Part shown: positions 14,952 to 24,259 of the stretch, piece by piece
Numbering within the stretch: the first letter of the stretch is position 1
How the letters are laid out: the number at the start of each line of letters is the position of its first letter
Source: Pseudodesulfovibrio pelocollis
GTDB lineage: Bacteria > Desulfobacterota > Desulfovibrionia > Desulfovibrionales > Desulfovibrionaceae
DNA: 64,000 bases
Assembly: GCF_030282845.1 (NCBI RefSeq)
Contig: NZ_JASTWE010000005.1
Coordinates: 1 to 64,000, forward strand
Direction of reading: 5' to 3'
The notes under the pieces: generated by a model
Told to the model about the DNA's origin: nothing
The model's input: the letters and a program-made list of their open reading frames with translations, nothing else
The model's database searches: none
Position numbers and translations under genes: made by a program

Positions 14952-17471
14952 ATGAAGGAACTGCTGCCCATACTGCCCCGCCCCTCCCGCTACATCGGAA
15001 GCGAATGGGGGACCGTCCGCAAGGACCAGGCCGAGGTGACCGTGCGCTGCGCCCTCGCCTTTCCCGACATGTACGAGGTGGGCATGTCCTACCTGGGGCA
15101 GCGCATCCTCGCCGAGGCGGTCAACGCGCACCCCGGCTTCTGGGCCGAGCGCGTCTACACCCCGTGCGTCGAGACCGCGGCCATCCTGCGCGAACACGGC
15201 GCGCCCCTGGCCACCCTTGAATCCGACACCCCCCTGGCCGAGCTGGACGCCATCGCCTTCAGCCTGACCCACGAACTCTGCTACACCAACGTCCTCTACA
15301 TGCTCGACCTGGGCGACATCCCGCTGCGCTCGGCCGATCGCGACGAGGACCACCCGCTGGTCATCGCGGGCGGCGGCTCCACCTTCAACGCCGAGCCCGT
15401 GGCCCGGTTCTTCGACGCCATGGTCCTGGGCGACGGCGAAGAGGCCCTGCCCGCCATCCTCGGCCGCATCGAAGAAAGCAAGCGCGGCGGAGAATCCCGG
15501 GCACAACTGCTGCGCGGACTCATCGACATCCCCGGAGTCTACATACCCTCCTTTTTTGAGGACCAGGGGCCGGGCCTGCCCCTCAAGCCGCTGGTAGCGG
15601 GCCATGAGACGGTCGAAAAGGCCGTGGTGGACGACCTGGACGCGGCCCCGTTCCCACGCGGCACGGCCGTGCCCTATGGCGCGGTGCACGACAGGCTGAC
15701 CATGGAGATCGCGCGCGGCTGCACCCGGGGCTGCCGCTTCTGCCAGGCGGGCATGATCTATCGCCCCGTGCGCGAACGCTCCCTGGACACCCTGGACGAC
15801 ATCCTCACCCGGGGACTGGCCGAAACCGGCTACGAGGAGACATCGATCCTCTCCCTGTCCACGGGCGATTTCTCGGCGCTCGACACCTTCTTCACCCGCA
15901 GTTTCGACAAGTGTGCGGCCGAGCAGGTCTCCATCTCGCTCCCCTCCCTGCGCGTCGGCTCGCTTTCCGCGCCCATCATGGAGCGCATCTCGTCCATCCG
16001 CCGCACTGGTGCCACCCTGGCCCCGGAGGCTGGCAGCCAGCGGCTGCGCGATGTCATCAACAAGGGCGTGACCGAGGCGGAGCTCATCGAGCACGTCCGG
16101 CTGCTCTTCGACAACGGCTGGCAGGGGGTCAAACTCTACTTCATGATCGGCCTGCCCACCGAGACCGACGCGGACCTGGACGCCATCGTCGATCTCTGCC
16201 TCAGGGTGCGCGACGCGGCGGGTCGGCACATCAAACGCCTCCAGGTCACGGCCGCGGTGTCGCCCTTCGTGCCCAAGCCGCAGACCCCGTTCCAGTGGGA
16301 ACCGCAGATATCTTACGAGGAAATCTACAGACGCATCGGCCACCTGCGCGACAGGTTCCGCCCCCACAAACGGATCAACCTGAAATACCACGAACCAGAA
16401 ATGACCACGCTGGAAGGGCTCTTCTCGCGCGGTGACAGGCGGCTGGCCGATGTGGTGGAGCGGGCGTACCGCGACGGCGCGCTCTTCTCCAGTTGGAAGG
16501 ACCATCTCTCCCTTGCGCCCTACCGCAAGGCGGTCGAGGAACTGGGCCTGAACTGGGACGAATACACCGGACCGCGCGACCCCGAGGCACCCCTGCCCTG
16601 GGATCATCTCTCCTGCGGCCTGACCCGCCGCTTTCTGCTGACCGAGCGCGAGCGCGCCATGGCCGGACGGGTGACCGACGACTGTCGCTACGCCGCCTGC
16701 CGCAACTGCGGCGTGTGCGGCCACGACGACCACGTCTCGACCCTGACCGCCCAGGCCCACAAGGACATCCGGCCCCGGCTCGTCTTTGCCGGGCGCGACC
16801 AGGAGGGCGAACAGCCGCCCTATTCGGTGGAGAAACCCGACCTGACCGTGCGCGCCTCCCACTTCCGCATCTGGTACGAGAAGACCGGCCCGGCCGCCTT
16901 CTTAAGCCAGCTCGAACTCCAGGCCGTGTTCGAACGCGCATTGCGCCGGGCCGGACTGCCGCTGAGCTTCTCGGCCGGGTTCCACCCCATGCCCAAGCTC
17001 TCCTTCGGCATGGCCCTGCCTGTGGGCGTGGCCAGCCGCGAGGAGTGGATCAACATCTTCCTGCGCGAGGAATTCGAGACCGACGAAGTCACGGCTCGGC
17101 TGCGCCGGGTCATGCCCGAGGGGCTGTTCCCCCTGCGCACCGAGCGGCTGGACATGGGCAAGCGCCAGCCCCAGCCCGTGGTGGAAGACTATGCACTGCG
17201 CATCCTGCGCGACACGCCGCCGCGTCTGGCCCAGTGGGCCGCTTTCATGGAGTTGAAGGAGTTTTCTGTCACCAGAAAGACCAAGAAGGGAACCAGGACC
17301 GTGGACATCCGGGCCATGGTCACCAGTGCCGAGACCTCGGACGACACCGTGACCCTGACCTGCGACTGGCGCGTGGGCTACATCAGCCCGCTGGTTCTGG
17401 TGCAGACCGTGCTGGACGGCGCCACGCTCCTCGACTTCAGCCTGACCAAGACAGCCCAGCGCTTCGCGTGA
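14952..17471 (+). CDS. Radical SAM protein with DUF2344 domain (TIGR03960/TIGR03936 fusion)
   Basis: An 839-residue two-part protein. Residues 1-600 are a B12-binding-like/radical SAM region: early FPDMYEVGMSYLG, then the iron-sulfur motif CTRGCRFC (around residue 257-264, CxxxCxxC) in the radical SAM barrel. Residues about 635-839 form the DUF2344 domain (FRIWYEKTGPAAFLSQLELQAVFERALRRAGLP, FHPMPKLSFGMALPVG). This fused form is widespread in anaerobes, often near ribosomal L21/L27 or RNase G genes, and is suspected to act on RNA or ribosomes; substrate unknown. CRNCGVCGH around residue 581 may bind another metal. Confidence 0.88.
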   Translation: MKELLPILPRPSRYIGSEWGTVRKDQAEVTVRCALAFPDMYEVGMSYLGQRILAEAVNAHPGFWAERVYTPCVETAAILREHGAPLATLESDTPLAELDAIAFSLTHELCYTNVLYMLDLGDIPLRSADRDEDHPLVIAGGGSTFNAEPVARFFDAMVLGDGEEALPAILGRIEESKRGGESRAQLLRGLIDIPGVYIPSFFEDQGPGLPLKPLVAGHETVEKAVVDDLDAAPFPRGTAVPYGAVHDRLTMEIARGCTRGCRFCQAGMIYRPVRERSLDTLDDILTRGLAETGYEETSILSLSTGDFSALDTFFTRSFDKCAAEQVSISLPSLRVGSLSAPIMERISSIRRTGATLAPEAGSQRLRDVINKGVTEAELIEHVRLLFDNGWQGVKLYFMIGLPTETDADLDAIVDLCLRVRDAAGRHIKRLQVTAAVSPFVPKPQTPFQWEPQISYEEIYRRIGHLRDRFRPHKRINLKYHEPEMTTLEGLFSRGDRRLADVVERAYRDGALFSSWKDHLSLAPYRKAVEELGLNWDEYTGPRDPEAPLPWDHLSCGLTRRFLLTERERAMAGRVTDDCRYAACRNCGVCGHDDHVSTLTAQAHKDIRPRLVFAGRDQEGEQPPYSVEKPDLTVRASHFRIWYEKTGPAAFLSQLELQAVFERALRRAGLPLSFSAGFHPMPKLSFGMALPVGVASREEWINIFLREEFETDEVTARLRRVMPEGLFPLRTERLDMGKRQPQPVVEDYALRILRDTPPRLAQWAAFMELKEFSVTRKTKKGTRTVDIRAMVTSAETSDDTVTLTCDWRVGYISPLVLVQTVLDGATLLDFSLTKTAQRFA

Positions 17472-17477
17472 TCAGGC

Positions 17478-17885
17478 TCAAAACAACGTCGAGCGCTTGC
17501 CCACTGTGACGCTCACCCGCTTATAGACCTCGGCGTCCCCGCCGCCCTCGGGCTCCATCTTGATGAGCACATCGGTCAGGCCGTTCTCCATGGCCGTGAA
17601 GAGATACCTGGCGTTGCCGCCATCGCGCTCCAGGTAGCGGTCCAGACGGAGCACCGCCGGATCGAAGGACGCGCCCACCAGCGAATGGCCGCTCCTGGCG
17701 GGCATACGCAGATCAAGGGCCAGCACCTCGTTTTTTTCCACGGTCACGGAAAAGTCGAAGCCGTCTCGCAGGTCAAGAATCCTGGTCGGCGCAAGACCGG
17801 TCGCGGGGTCATAAGATGCGCCACAGCCAGCGGCCAGGAGAATAAACATCACAAAACAGCTGTTTGACAGATTTTTCCAGAACAT
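17478..17885 (-). CDS. Small putative lipoprotein
   Basis: A 135-residue protein with a signal peptide and lipobox LAAGC (Cys21). The mature part is predicted beta-rich and ends in a strand pair (TDVLIKMEPEG, YKRVSVTVGK). The pattern of an ARSGHSLVG loop between strands faintly recalls chagasin-type (I42) inhibitors, but the defining motifs are not clear, so I leave it as unknown. It is convergent with the radical SAM gene, six bases apart. Confidence 0.6.
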   Translation of the reverse strand: MFWKNLSNSCFVMFILLAAGCGASYDPATGLAPTRILDLRDGFDFSVTVEKNEVLALDLRMPARSGHSLVGASFDPAVLRLDRYLERDGGNARYLFTAMENGLTDVLIKMEPEGGGDAEVYKRVSVTVGKRSTLF

Positions 17886-18101
17886 TGTTCGCCAAAGGCC
17901 CCCTGCACAAACCTTGCTCGCGCTATTGTTAAAATTCCGTGAAGCGTGTATTCCTGTTCCGTTTTCGTCCGCCCTTATACCGCGTTGTCAGGCCGAGGCC
18001 AACCCGCTTGCCGGGAGGCATGCCGGACGCAGCACAGGGCATGGAAAGGTTTGGTGTACGCCCACCGCCGAGGCGTATCATATCACAATGGAGGAATCCT
18101 T

Positions 18102-19736
18102 ATGAAACTGCTGCCGTTGAAATCCGCCAGCACCTTCTCCCTGTTCATTGTCGCCACCGCCCTGTGCGCCATGCTGCTGGCCGGGTGCGGGAGCGACCAA
18201 CCCAAGGAACAGGCCGAACAGGCTGCGCCTGAAGCCCCTGCCGCCCCGCAGAAAGTAACCCTGAAACTGGCCATCGACGCCGACCCCACTTCCCTCGACC
18301 CGCATGTCCAGCTCTCCGGCGGCATGCTCCAGCTCTCGCACATGGTCTTTGACCCACTTGTCCGCTACGACAGCAAGGACATGCACTTCGTGCCCCGGCT
18401 GGCTGAGCGGTGGGAGCGCATCGACGACCTGACCATGCGCTTTTATCTGCGCAAGGGCGTCAAGTTCCATTCCGGCAACGACTTCACCGCGCAGGACGTG
18501 GCCTTCACCCTTGAGCGCCTCAAAATGAGCGACGACTACAAGGGCCTCTTCGAGCCTTTCGTGGCCGTCAATATCGTGGACGACCACACCGTGGATCTGG
18601 TCACCGCCAAGCCCTACGGCCTGGCCCTGAACATGGCCACCTACATCTTCCCCCTGGACAAGCAGTTCTACACCGGCATCGACGACAAGGGCCTGGAGAA
18701 GGACCGCATCGTCAAGACCGATTACTCGTTTGCCAACGAGAACGAGTCCGGCACCGGTCCCTTTGCCGTCACCTACCGCGAGCACGGCGTACGCACCGTG
18801 TTCACCCGCTTCGCCGACTACTGGGACAAAAACGGCAACGTGGACGAGATCGTCCTCACCCCGATCAAGAACGACGCCACCCGCGTGGCCGCCCTGCTTT
18901 CCGGTGGCGTGGACTTCATCATGCCCGTGCCGCCCCAGGACCTGGACCGCATCGGCAACACGCAGGGCCTCAAGCTGATCACCATGTCCGGCACCCGCAT
19001 CATCACCATGCAGCTCAACGGCGAACGCAACCCGGCCCTGAAGGACCCCAAGGTCCGTCTGGCCATGGCCTACGCCTACGACAACCACGGCGTGGTCGAG
19101 AAGATCATGAACAACTTCGCCACCGCCGCAGGCCAGATGAGCCCCGACGGATACGTGGGCTACAACCCCGAGCTGACCCCGCGCTTCGACATGGAGAAGG
19201 CCCAGGCCCTGATGGCCGAGTCGACCTTCCCTGACGGCTTCGAGGCGACCATGATCGCCCCCAACAACCGCTATGTGAACGATGCCCAGATCGCCGAGGC
19301 CTTTGTCTCCATGATGTCCCGGCTGAACATCAAGATCAGCCTGAAGACCATGCCCAAGGCCCAGTACTGGGATGAGTTCGACGCCCAGGTAGCCGACATC
19401 CAGATGATCGGCTGGCACGCGGACACCGAGGACTCCGGCAACTTCTACGAGTTCCTGTCCATGTGCCGCAACGCCGAGACCGGCTACGGCCAGTACAACT
19501 CCGGCAGCTACTGCAACCCGCGCGTGGACGAGCTGACCCTGGCCGCCCAGACCGAGACCGATCTGGACAAGCGCGCCGCCATGCTCCAGGAAGTGGAGAA
19601 GATCCAGTACGACGAGGCCGGGTTCATCCCCCTGCACTGGCAGAACCTCTCCTGGGCCTCCAAGGACAGCATGAACACCGAGGAAATCGTGAACGTCATG
19701 GACTTCCCGTACTTCGGAGACCTGATCGTCGAGTAG
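18102..19736 (+). CDS. Peptide/oligopeptide ABC transporter substrate-binding lipoprotein
   Basis: A 544-residue SBP family 5 protein. Signal peptide with lipobox LLAGC (Cys29), then a short acidic linker rich in E, Q, A and P, then the family core (DADPTSLDPHVQLSGG, GVKFHSGNDFTAQDVAFTLER). GGAGG precedes the ATG; longer in-frame starts upstream lack a signal peptide. It heads a five-gene transporter cluster (binding protein, two permeases, two ATPases). Substrate could be di- or oligopeptides, or nickel; no specific sign is seen. Being separated from the permeases by a hairpin, it is probably made in excess. Confidence 0.92.
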   Translation: MKLLPLKSASTFSLFIVATALCAMLLAGCGSDQPKEQAEQAAPEAPAAPQKVTLKLAIDADPTSLDPHVQLSGGMLQLSHMVFDPLVRYDSKDMHFVPRLAERWERIDDLTMRFYLRKGVKFHSGNDFTAQDVAFTLERLKMSDDYKGLFEPFVAVNIVDDHTVDLVTAKPYGLALNMATYIFPLDKQFYTGIDDKGLEKDRIVKTDYSFANENESGTGPFAVTYREHGVRTVFTRFADYWDKNGNVDEIVLTPIKNDATRVAALLSGGVDFIMPVPPQDLDRIGNTQGLKLITMSGTRIITMQLNGERNPALKDPKVRLAMAYAYDNHGVVEKIMNNFATAAGQMSPDGYVGYNPELTPRFDMEKAQALMAESTFPDGFEATMIAPNNRYVNDAQIAEAFVSMMSRLNIKISLKTMPKAQYWDEFDAQVADIQMIGWHADTEDSGNFYEFLSMCRNAETGYGQYNSGSYCNPRVDELTLAAQTETDLDKRAAMLQEVEKIQYDEAGFIPLHWQNLSWASKDSMNTEEIVNVMDFPYFGDLIVE

Positions 19737-19774
19737 GCTTCCGGCCGTACTTGCCAACGACGCAAAAGACACAT

Positions 19775-19808
19775 AAGGGGAACCCTGGCCTGGCCGGGGT
19801 TCCCCTTT
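19775..19808 (+). terminator. Intra-operon hairpin after the binding protein gene
   Basis: AAGGGGAACCC pairs perfectly with GGGTTCCCCTT across a TGGCCTGGCCG loop region; only TTT follows. Likely a partial terminator or mRNA 3-prime stabiliser, giving more binding protein than permease. Confidence 0.65.
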
Positions 19809-19877
19809 GACGCCGCCCCGGGCGCGGCAAAAACGGCATCCCCCGGTCCCTGAAACGCCATCACCAAACGAGTAGCC

Positions 19878-20855
19878 ATGTTCGCATTCGCCATGAAACG
19901 AATCCTCCAGGCGGTGATCGTCATGCTGATCATCAGCCTCATCGGATTCGCCATCAAACACAACTTCGGCGACCCGGTCCGCGACCTCGTGGGCCAGCGG
20001 GTCACCCCGGCCGAGCGGGCGGAAATCCGCGAAAAGCTGGGCCTCAACGATCCCTTCATGGTCCAGTATGTCCGCTTCCTGGGCGCAGCGGTCCAGGGCG
20101 ACCTGGGGCAGAGCTATTTCTTCAAGCGCCCCGCCTCGGAGGTGATCATCAGAAAGGCCCCGGCCACACTGGAACTGGTCTTCTGCGCCTCGCTGATCAT
20201 CGTGCTGCTCTCGGTGCCTCTTGGCATCTACTCGGCCATCAGGCCAAAGACGCTGTTCAGCCGGTTCATCATGGGCGGGTCCATCGTCGGCGTGTCCATT
20301 CCGGTCTTTCTCACGGCCATCCTGCTCATCTACATTTTCTCGGTGGAGCTGAACTGGCTCCCGTCATTCGGCCGAGGCAAGACCGTGATGCTTTTCGGCT
20401 GGTGGGACACAGGCCTGCTCACCGTGGACGGCCTGCTGCACCTGATCATGCCCTCCATCGCCCTCTCGTCCATCATGCTGCCGCTCTTCATCCGCCTCAT
20501 CCGCTCGGAGATGATGGAGGTGCTTGAGAGCGAATACGTCAAATACGCCTGGGCCAAGGGGCTCAAGCCCCGGCGCGTCTGGTGGGTCCACGCCTTCAAG
20601 AATACGCTTTTGCCGGTCATCACCGTGGGCGGCGTGCAGCTTGGCATCATGGTCGCCTTCACCATCCTGACCGAGACGGTCTTCCAGTGGCAGGGCATGG
20701 GCTCCATGTTCATCGAATCCGTGGAGCGCTCCGACACCTCGCTCATGGTCGCCTACCTCGTGTTTGTCGGCTTCGTCTTCGTGCTGGTCAACACGATGGT
20801 GGACATCATCTACGGGCTCGTCAATCCCACGGTGCGCGTGGCGGGGAGGAAGTGA
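19878..20855 (+). CDS. Peptide ABC transporter permease (DppB/OppB type)
   Basis: A 325-residue inner-membrane permease. It starts with the typical first helix (RILQAVIVMLIISLIGFAI), a periplasmic loop (LGLNDPFMVQYVRFLGAAVQGDLGQSYFF), and has the EAA-type coupling loop (EVLESEYVKYAWAKGLKPRRVWWVHAFKNTLLPV). Six membrane helices are expected. The stop codon overlaps the start of the next permease by one base (TGATG), so the two are translationally coupled. Confidence 0.92.
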   Translation: MFAFAMKRILQAVIVMLIISLIGFAIKHNFGDPVRDLVGQRVTPAERAEIREKLGLNDPFMVQYVRFLGAAVQGDLGQSYFFKRPASEVIIRKAPATLELVFCASLIIVLLSVPLGIYSAIRPKTLFSRFIMGGSIVGVSIPVFLTAILLIYIFSVELNWLPSFGRGKTVMLFGWWDTGLLTVDGLLHLIMPSIALSSIMLPLFIRLIRSEMMEVLESEYVKYAWAKGLKPRRVWWVHAFKNTLLPVITVGGVQLGIMVAFTILTETVFQWQGMGSMFIESVERSDTSLMVAYLVFVGFVFVLVNTMVDIIYGLVNPTVRVAGRK

Positions 20856-21772
20856 TGCAGACCAGATGGACCCGCTTCAAGGAATCCTACATGCTCCACA
20901 GCTTCCTGCGCGACCCTGTGGCGCTGTGCAGCTTCATCATCCTGGCAACGCTGGTATTTTCCGCCTTTGCCGCGCCCGTCATCGCCCCGCACAATCCCTA
21001 CGACTCGCGCACCATCAACGTCATGGACGCCCGGACCCCGCCCTCCTGGTCAGAGGGCGGCAGTACCAAGTTCCTGATGGGCACCGATGCCCAGGGGCGC
21101 GACATCCTCTCCACCATGCTCTACGGCATGCGCGTCTCGCTGATCATCGGCGTGGGCGCGGTCTGTCTGCAAGCCTTCATCGGCATCATCGTGGGCCTTG
21201 TTTCCGGCTACATCCGCCGGCTCGACACCATCCTCATGCGCATAGCCGACGTGCAGCTCTCGTTCTCCACCTACATGGTGGCCATCTTCATCGGGGCCAT
21301 CGTCCAGACTGCCTTCGGCGTGGCCGGGTACAACAAGGTGGCCGTGCCGCTGCTCATCGTCATCATCGGCCTTGCCGAGTGGCCGCAGTACGCGCGCACG
21401 GTGCGCGCCTCGGTCCTGGCCGAGCGCAAGAAGGAGTATGTGGAGGCGGCCCGGGTCATCGGCCTGCCCAGGATACGCATCATGTGGCGGCACATCCTGC
21501 CAAACACCCTCTCGCCGGTACTGGTCATCTCCACCGTGCAGGTGGCCAACGCCATCATGAGCGAGGCGGCCCTCTCCTTCCTCGGCCTTGGCATGCCAGT
21601 GACGCAGCCCTCGCTTGGCTCCCTGATCACTGCGGGATTCCAATACATCTTCTCGGGTTCGTGGTGGATCACCATCTTCCCCGGAGTCCTGCTCGTCACC
21701 CTGATCCTGGTCATCAACCTCCTTGGCGACTGGCTCCGGGACTTCCTCAACCCCAAACTGTACAAGGGGTAG
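20855..21772 (+). CDS. Peptide ABC transporter permease (DppC/OppC type)
   Basis: A 305-residue second permease. N-terminal helix (PVALCSFIILATLVFSAFAAP), then the conserved GTDAQGRDILSTMLYGMRVSL motif of DppC/OppC proteins, and the EAA loop (EYVEAARVIGLPRIRIMWRHILPN). Forms the membrane channel with the preceding permease. The start overlaps the previous stop; a GGGGAGGAAG ribosome site lies within the end of the previous gene. Confidence 0.92.
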   Translation: MQTRWTRFKESYMLHSFLRDPVALCSFIILATLVFSAFAAPVIAPHNPYDSRTINVMDARTPPSWSEGGSTKFLMGTDAQGRDILSTMLYGMRVSLIIGVGAVCLQAFIGIIVGLVSGYIRRLDTILMRIADVQLSFSTYMVAIFIGAIVQTAFGVAGYNKVAVPLLIVIIGLAEWPQYARTVRASVLAERKKEYVEAARVIGLPRIRIMWRHILPNTLSPVLVISTVQVANAIMSEAALSFLGLGMPVTQPSLGSLITAGFQYIFSGSWWITIFPGVLLVTLILVINLLGDWLRDFLNPKLYKG

Positions 21773-21775
21773 ACC

Positions 21776-22747
21776 GTGGAACCACTCATCCAGATCAAGA
21801 ACCTGCGGGTCGATTTCGCCCTGCGCTCGGGCACGGTCCGGGCCTTGCGCGACGTCACCCTGACCATAAACAAGGGCGAGCGCCTTGGCATCGTGGGCGA
21901 ATCGGGCGCGGGCAAGTCCGTGCTCGGCTTCTCCATCATCAACCTCATCTCCAAGCCGGGCCGGATCACCGGCGGCCAGATCATCTTCAAGGGCGAGGAC
22001 ATCGCGAAATACTCCCTGGAAAAAATGCGCACCATCCGCGGCGACCGCATCTCCATGATCTTTCAGGACCCGATGATGACCCTCAACCCGGTCCTGACCA
22101 TCGGCACCCAGATGAAGGAGACCATCCACGCCCATCGCAACGTCTCGAACAGGGAGGCGGAAGCCATCTGTCTCGAAAAGCTGCGCAAGGTCTACATCCC
22201 CTCGCCAGAAAGACGGCTGACCCAGTATCCCCACGAGTTTTCCGGCGGCATGCGCCAGCGCATCGTCATCGCCATCTCGCTTCTGACCAGCCCGAGCCTG
22301 ATCATCGCCGACGAGCCGACCACGGCGCTTGACGTGACCATCCAGGCCGAGATCATGGACCTGCTCCTGGAGCTGTGCGAGACCGAGAACATGGGACTCA
22401 TCCTCATCACCCACGACCTGGCCGTGGTCTCGGAAGTGACCCAGCGCATCGCGGTGCTCTATGCGGGCAAGGTGGTGGAGATCGGCCCCACCCGGCAGAT
22501 CATCGACACCCCGCAGCACCCCTACACCCAGGGGCTGATCAAGGCCCTGCCGCAGATGGCGGGCGGCAAGCGGCGGCTCAACCAGATTCCGGGCATGATG
22601 CCCTCGCTGCGCGACATGCCCTCGGGCTGCCCCTTCCAGCCGCGCTGCACCGAGCGCATCGACAAATGTATCCACGAAATCCCCCTCCTCACTCCGGTGG
22701 AGGGCGGCGGGCAGGTCGCCTGCTTCGTGCGCCAGGGAGGGATGTGA
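21776..22747 (+). CDS. Peptide ABC transporter ATP-binding protein (OppD type)
   Basis: A 323-residue ATPase with a GTG start three bases after the previous stop. Walker A is GESGAGKS, the signature is SGGMRQR, Walker B is LIIADEP, and the H-loop is ITHDLAV. The C-terminal oligopeptide extension (CPFQPRCTERIDKC) holds cysteines that in DppD relatives bind a [4Fe-4S] cluster. It pairs with the next gene product to power import. Confidence 0.92.
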   Translation: MEPLIQIKNLRVDFALRSGTVRALRDVTLTINKGERLGIVGESGAGKSVLGFSIINLISKPGRITGGQIIFKGEDIAKYSLEKMRTIRGDRISMIFQDPMMTLNPVLTIGTQMKETIHAHRNVSNREAEAICLEKLRKVYIPSPERRLTQYPHEFSGGMRQRIVIAISLLTSPSLIIADEPTTALDVTIQAEIMDLLLELCETENMGLILITHDLAVVSEVTQRIAVLYAGKVVEIGPTRQIIDTPQHPYTQGLIKALPQMAGGKRRLNQIPGMMPSLRDMPSGCPFQPRCTERIDKCIHEIPLLTPVEGGGQVACFVRQGGM

Positions 22748-22749
22748 CC

Positions 22750-23757
22750 ATGCAGCCAATCCTCGAAATCAGAGACATCGACAAACACTTCGACATCTCA
22801 GGCTCCCTGCTCGACCAGCTCAGGTTCCAAGGCGGCAAGCTCACGCGGCAGCGCACCGTGGTCAAGGCGGTCAACGGCGTTTCTCTGGACGTGCTGCCCG
22901 GCGAGACCTTGAGCGTGGTGGGCGAGTCCGGCTGCGGCAAGTCCACCCTGGCGCGCACGGTCATGGGTCTGTACCAGCCCAACCGGGGCGAGATTCTCTA
23001 TCGCGGCAAGCGCATCGACCACCTCGGCTCCACGGCCATGCTCCCCTATCGCACCCGGATGCAGATGGTCTTTCAGGACCCCTACGCCTCGCTGAATCCG
23101 CGCATGACCGTGCGCCAGATCCTGGAGGAGCCGGTCCGCTTCCACAATCCGTCCCTCAATCGGGACGAGGTCTCGGACCGGGTGGCCGAGGTCATGCGCC
23201 AGGTGGGCGTAGACCCGGTCTGGGCCACCAACTTCCCCCACGAGTTCTCTGGCGGGCAGCGCCAGCGCATCTCCATCGCCCGCGCCCTGGTGGTGGGGCC
23301 TGAGTTCATCGCCGCGGACGAGCCCATCGCCGCCCTTGATGTCTCCATCCAGGCCCAGATCCTCAACCTGCTCATGGACGCCCAGGAAAAGCTCGGCCTG
23401 ACCTATCTCTTCATCAGCCACGACTTAAGCGTGGTCCAGCACATCTCCACCCGGGTGGCGGTCATGTACCTGGGCTGCGTGTGCGAGCTGGCCACGGCCA
23501 GGGAGCTGTTTACCAGCCCGCGCCACCCCTATACCCAAGCCCTGCTCTCGGCCATCCCCCGCCTCGGCGGCCGGGCGGGCGGCCACGTCAAGCTCTCGGG
23601 CGACGTGCCCACCCCCATCAACCTGCCCCCAGGCTGCGTCTTCCACGGCCGCTGCCCCCACGCCAACGAACGGTGCAAACGCGACATCCCGGCCCGCCTG
23701 ACCCTGCCAAGCGGCTCGGTGGTGGCATGCCACGCCGTGGAGGAAGGGCGCATCTGA
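22750..23757 (+). CDS. Peptide ABC transporter ATP-binding protein (OppF type)
   Basis: A 335-residue ATPase. Walker A GESGCGKST, Q-loop MVFQDPYASLNPRM, signature SGGQRQR, Walker B FIAADEP, H-loop ISHDLSV. The C-terminal part carries the family CVFHGRCPHANERC cysteine motif. It starts two bases after the OppD-type stop and ends the operon; a strong terminator follows. Confidence 0.92.
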   Translation: MQPILEIRDIDKHFDISGSLLDQLRFQGGKLTRQRTVVKAVNGVSLDVLPGETLSVVGESGCGKSTLARTVMGLYQPNRGEILYRGKRIDHLGSTAMLPYRTRMQMVFQDPYASLNPRMTVRQILEEPVRFHNPSLNRDEVSDRVAEVMRQVGVDPVWATNFPHEFSGGQRQRISIARALVVGPEFIAADEPIAALDVSIQAQILNLLMDAQEKLGLTYLFISHDLSVVQHISTRVAVMYLGCVCELATARELFTSPRHPYTQALLSAIPRLGGRAGGHVKLSGDVPTPINLPPGCVFHGRCPHANERCKRDIPARLTLPSGSVVACHAVEEGRI

Positions 23758-23794
23758 TCCGCGCTTGGCCCGCACATGGCATCCCAAAAAGCAC

Positions 23795-23827
23795 AAAGGG
23801 GACGACCGCATTGGTCGTCCCCTTTTC
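23795..23827 (+). terminator. Terminator of the peptide transporter operon
   Basis: AAAGGGGACGACC pairs with GGTCGTCCCCTTTT around a GCATT loop. A tracts and T tracts on both sides allow it to serve both strands; the response regulator gene is convergent. Confidence 0.88.
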
Positions 23828-23851
23828 ATTGGTCGAAACTGGATCAGGAAA

Positions 23852-24247
23852 TCAGAGCACCAGATTCTGGCGCAGCTCGTCGAGCACGCTCTCCTTGTCA
23901 AAGGGCTTGACCAGATAGCAGGTGGCGTGGGCCTTGAAGAAGGCCCGGGTGACGTTGGCGTCGTCCACCAGGGAGGTGATCATGACCAGCTTGAAGGCGT
24001 CGCGCGAGGCGATGCCCATGTCGGCCTCAAGGGCGCGCATGGTTTCGGCCGCTTCGTGGCCGTCCATGCCCGGCATCAGGATGTCCATCATGACCACGTC
24101 ATAGGGCCTGCCATGATCGTGGGCCTGCCTGAACAGGAGCAGCCCGTCCTCGCCACTGGACGCGCCATCGCACCGGGCAAAGGGCGCCAGCACGGTTTGC
24201 AGGTAGAGTCCGATGCTCTCGTCGTCGTCCACTATGAGAATGCGCAT
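23852..24247 (-). CDS. Single-domain response regulator (CheY-like)
   Basis: A 131-residue receiver domain with no output domain. The acidic pocket VDDDE is at residues 6-10, the phosphoacceptor is D55 in VVMMDILMPGMDG, the switch Ser/Thr is in MITS, and the Lys is in CYLVKPF. It may be a phosphate-relay or protein-interaction regulator; one can imagine the orphan Hpt protein at 5814 as a partner but there is no proof. It lies 12 bases after the oxidoreductase stop, without a clear ribosome-binding site. Confidence 0.9.
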   Translation of the reverse strand: MRILIVDDDESIGLYLQTVLAPFARCDGASSGEDGLLLFRQAHDHGRPYDVVMMDILMPGMDGHEAAETMRALEADMGIASRDAFKLVMITSLVDDANVTRAFFKAHATCYLVKPFDKESVLDELRQNLVL

Positions 24248-24259
24248 GATGTGAGCAGG

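Noticed and set aside
14589-16862. 757-codon minus frame opposite the radical SAM gene
   Set aside because: Shadow of a real high-GC gene; no domains, no ribosome site.
18078-19961. 627-codon minus frame opposite the peptide-binding protein
   Set aside because: Composition is repetitive V, H, G, D; the plus frame has signal peptide and family motifs.
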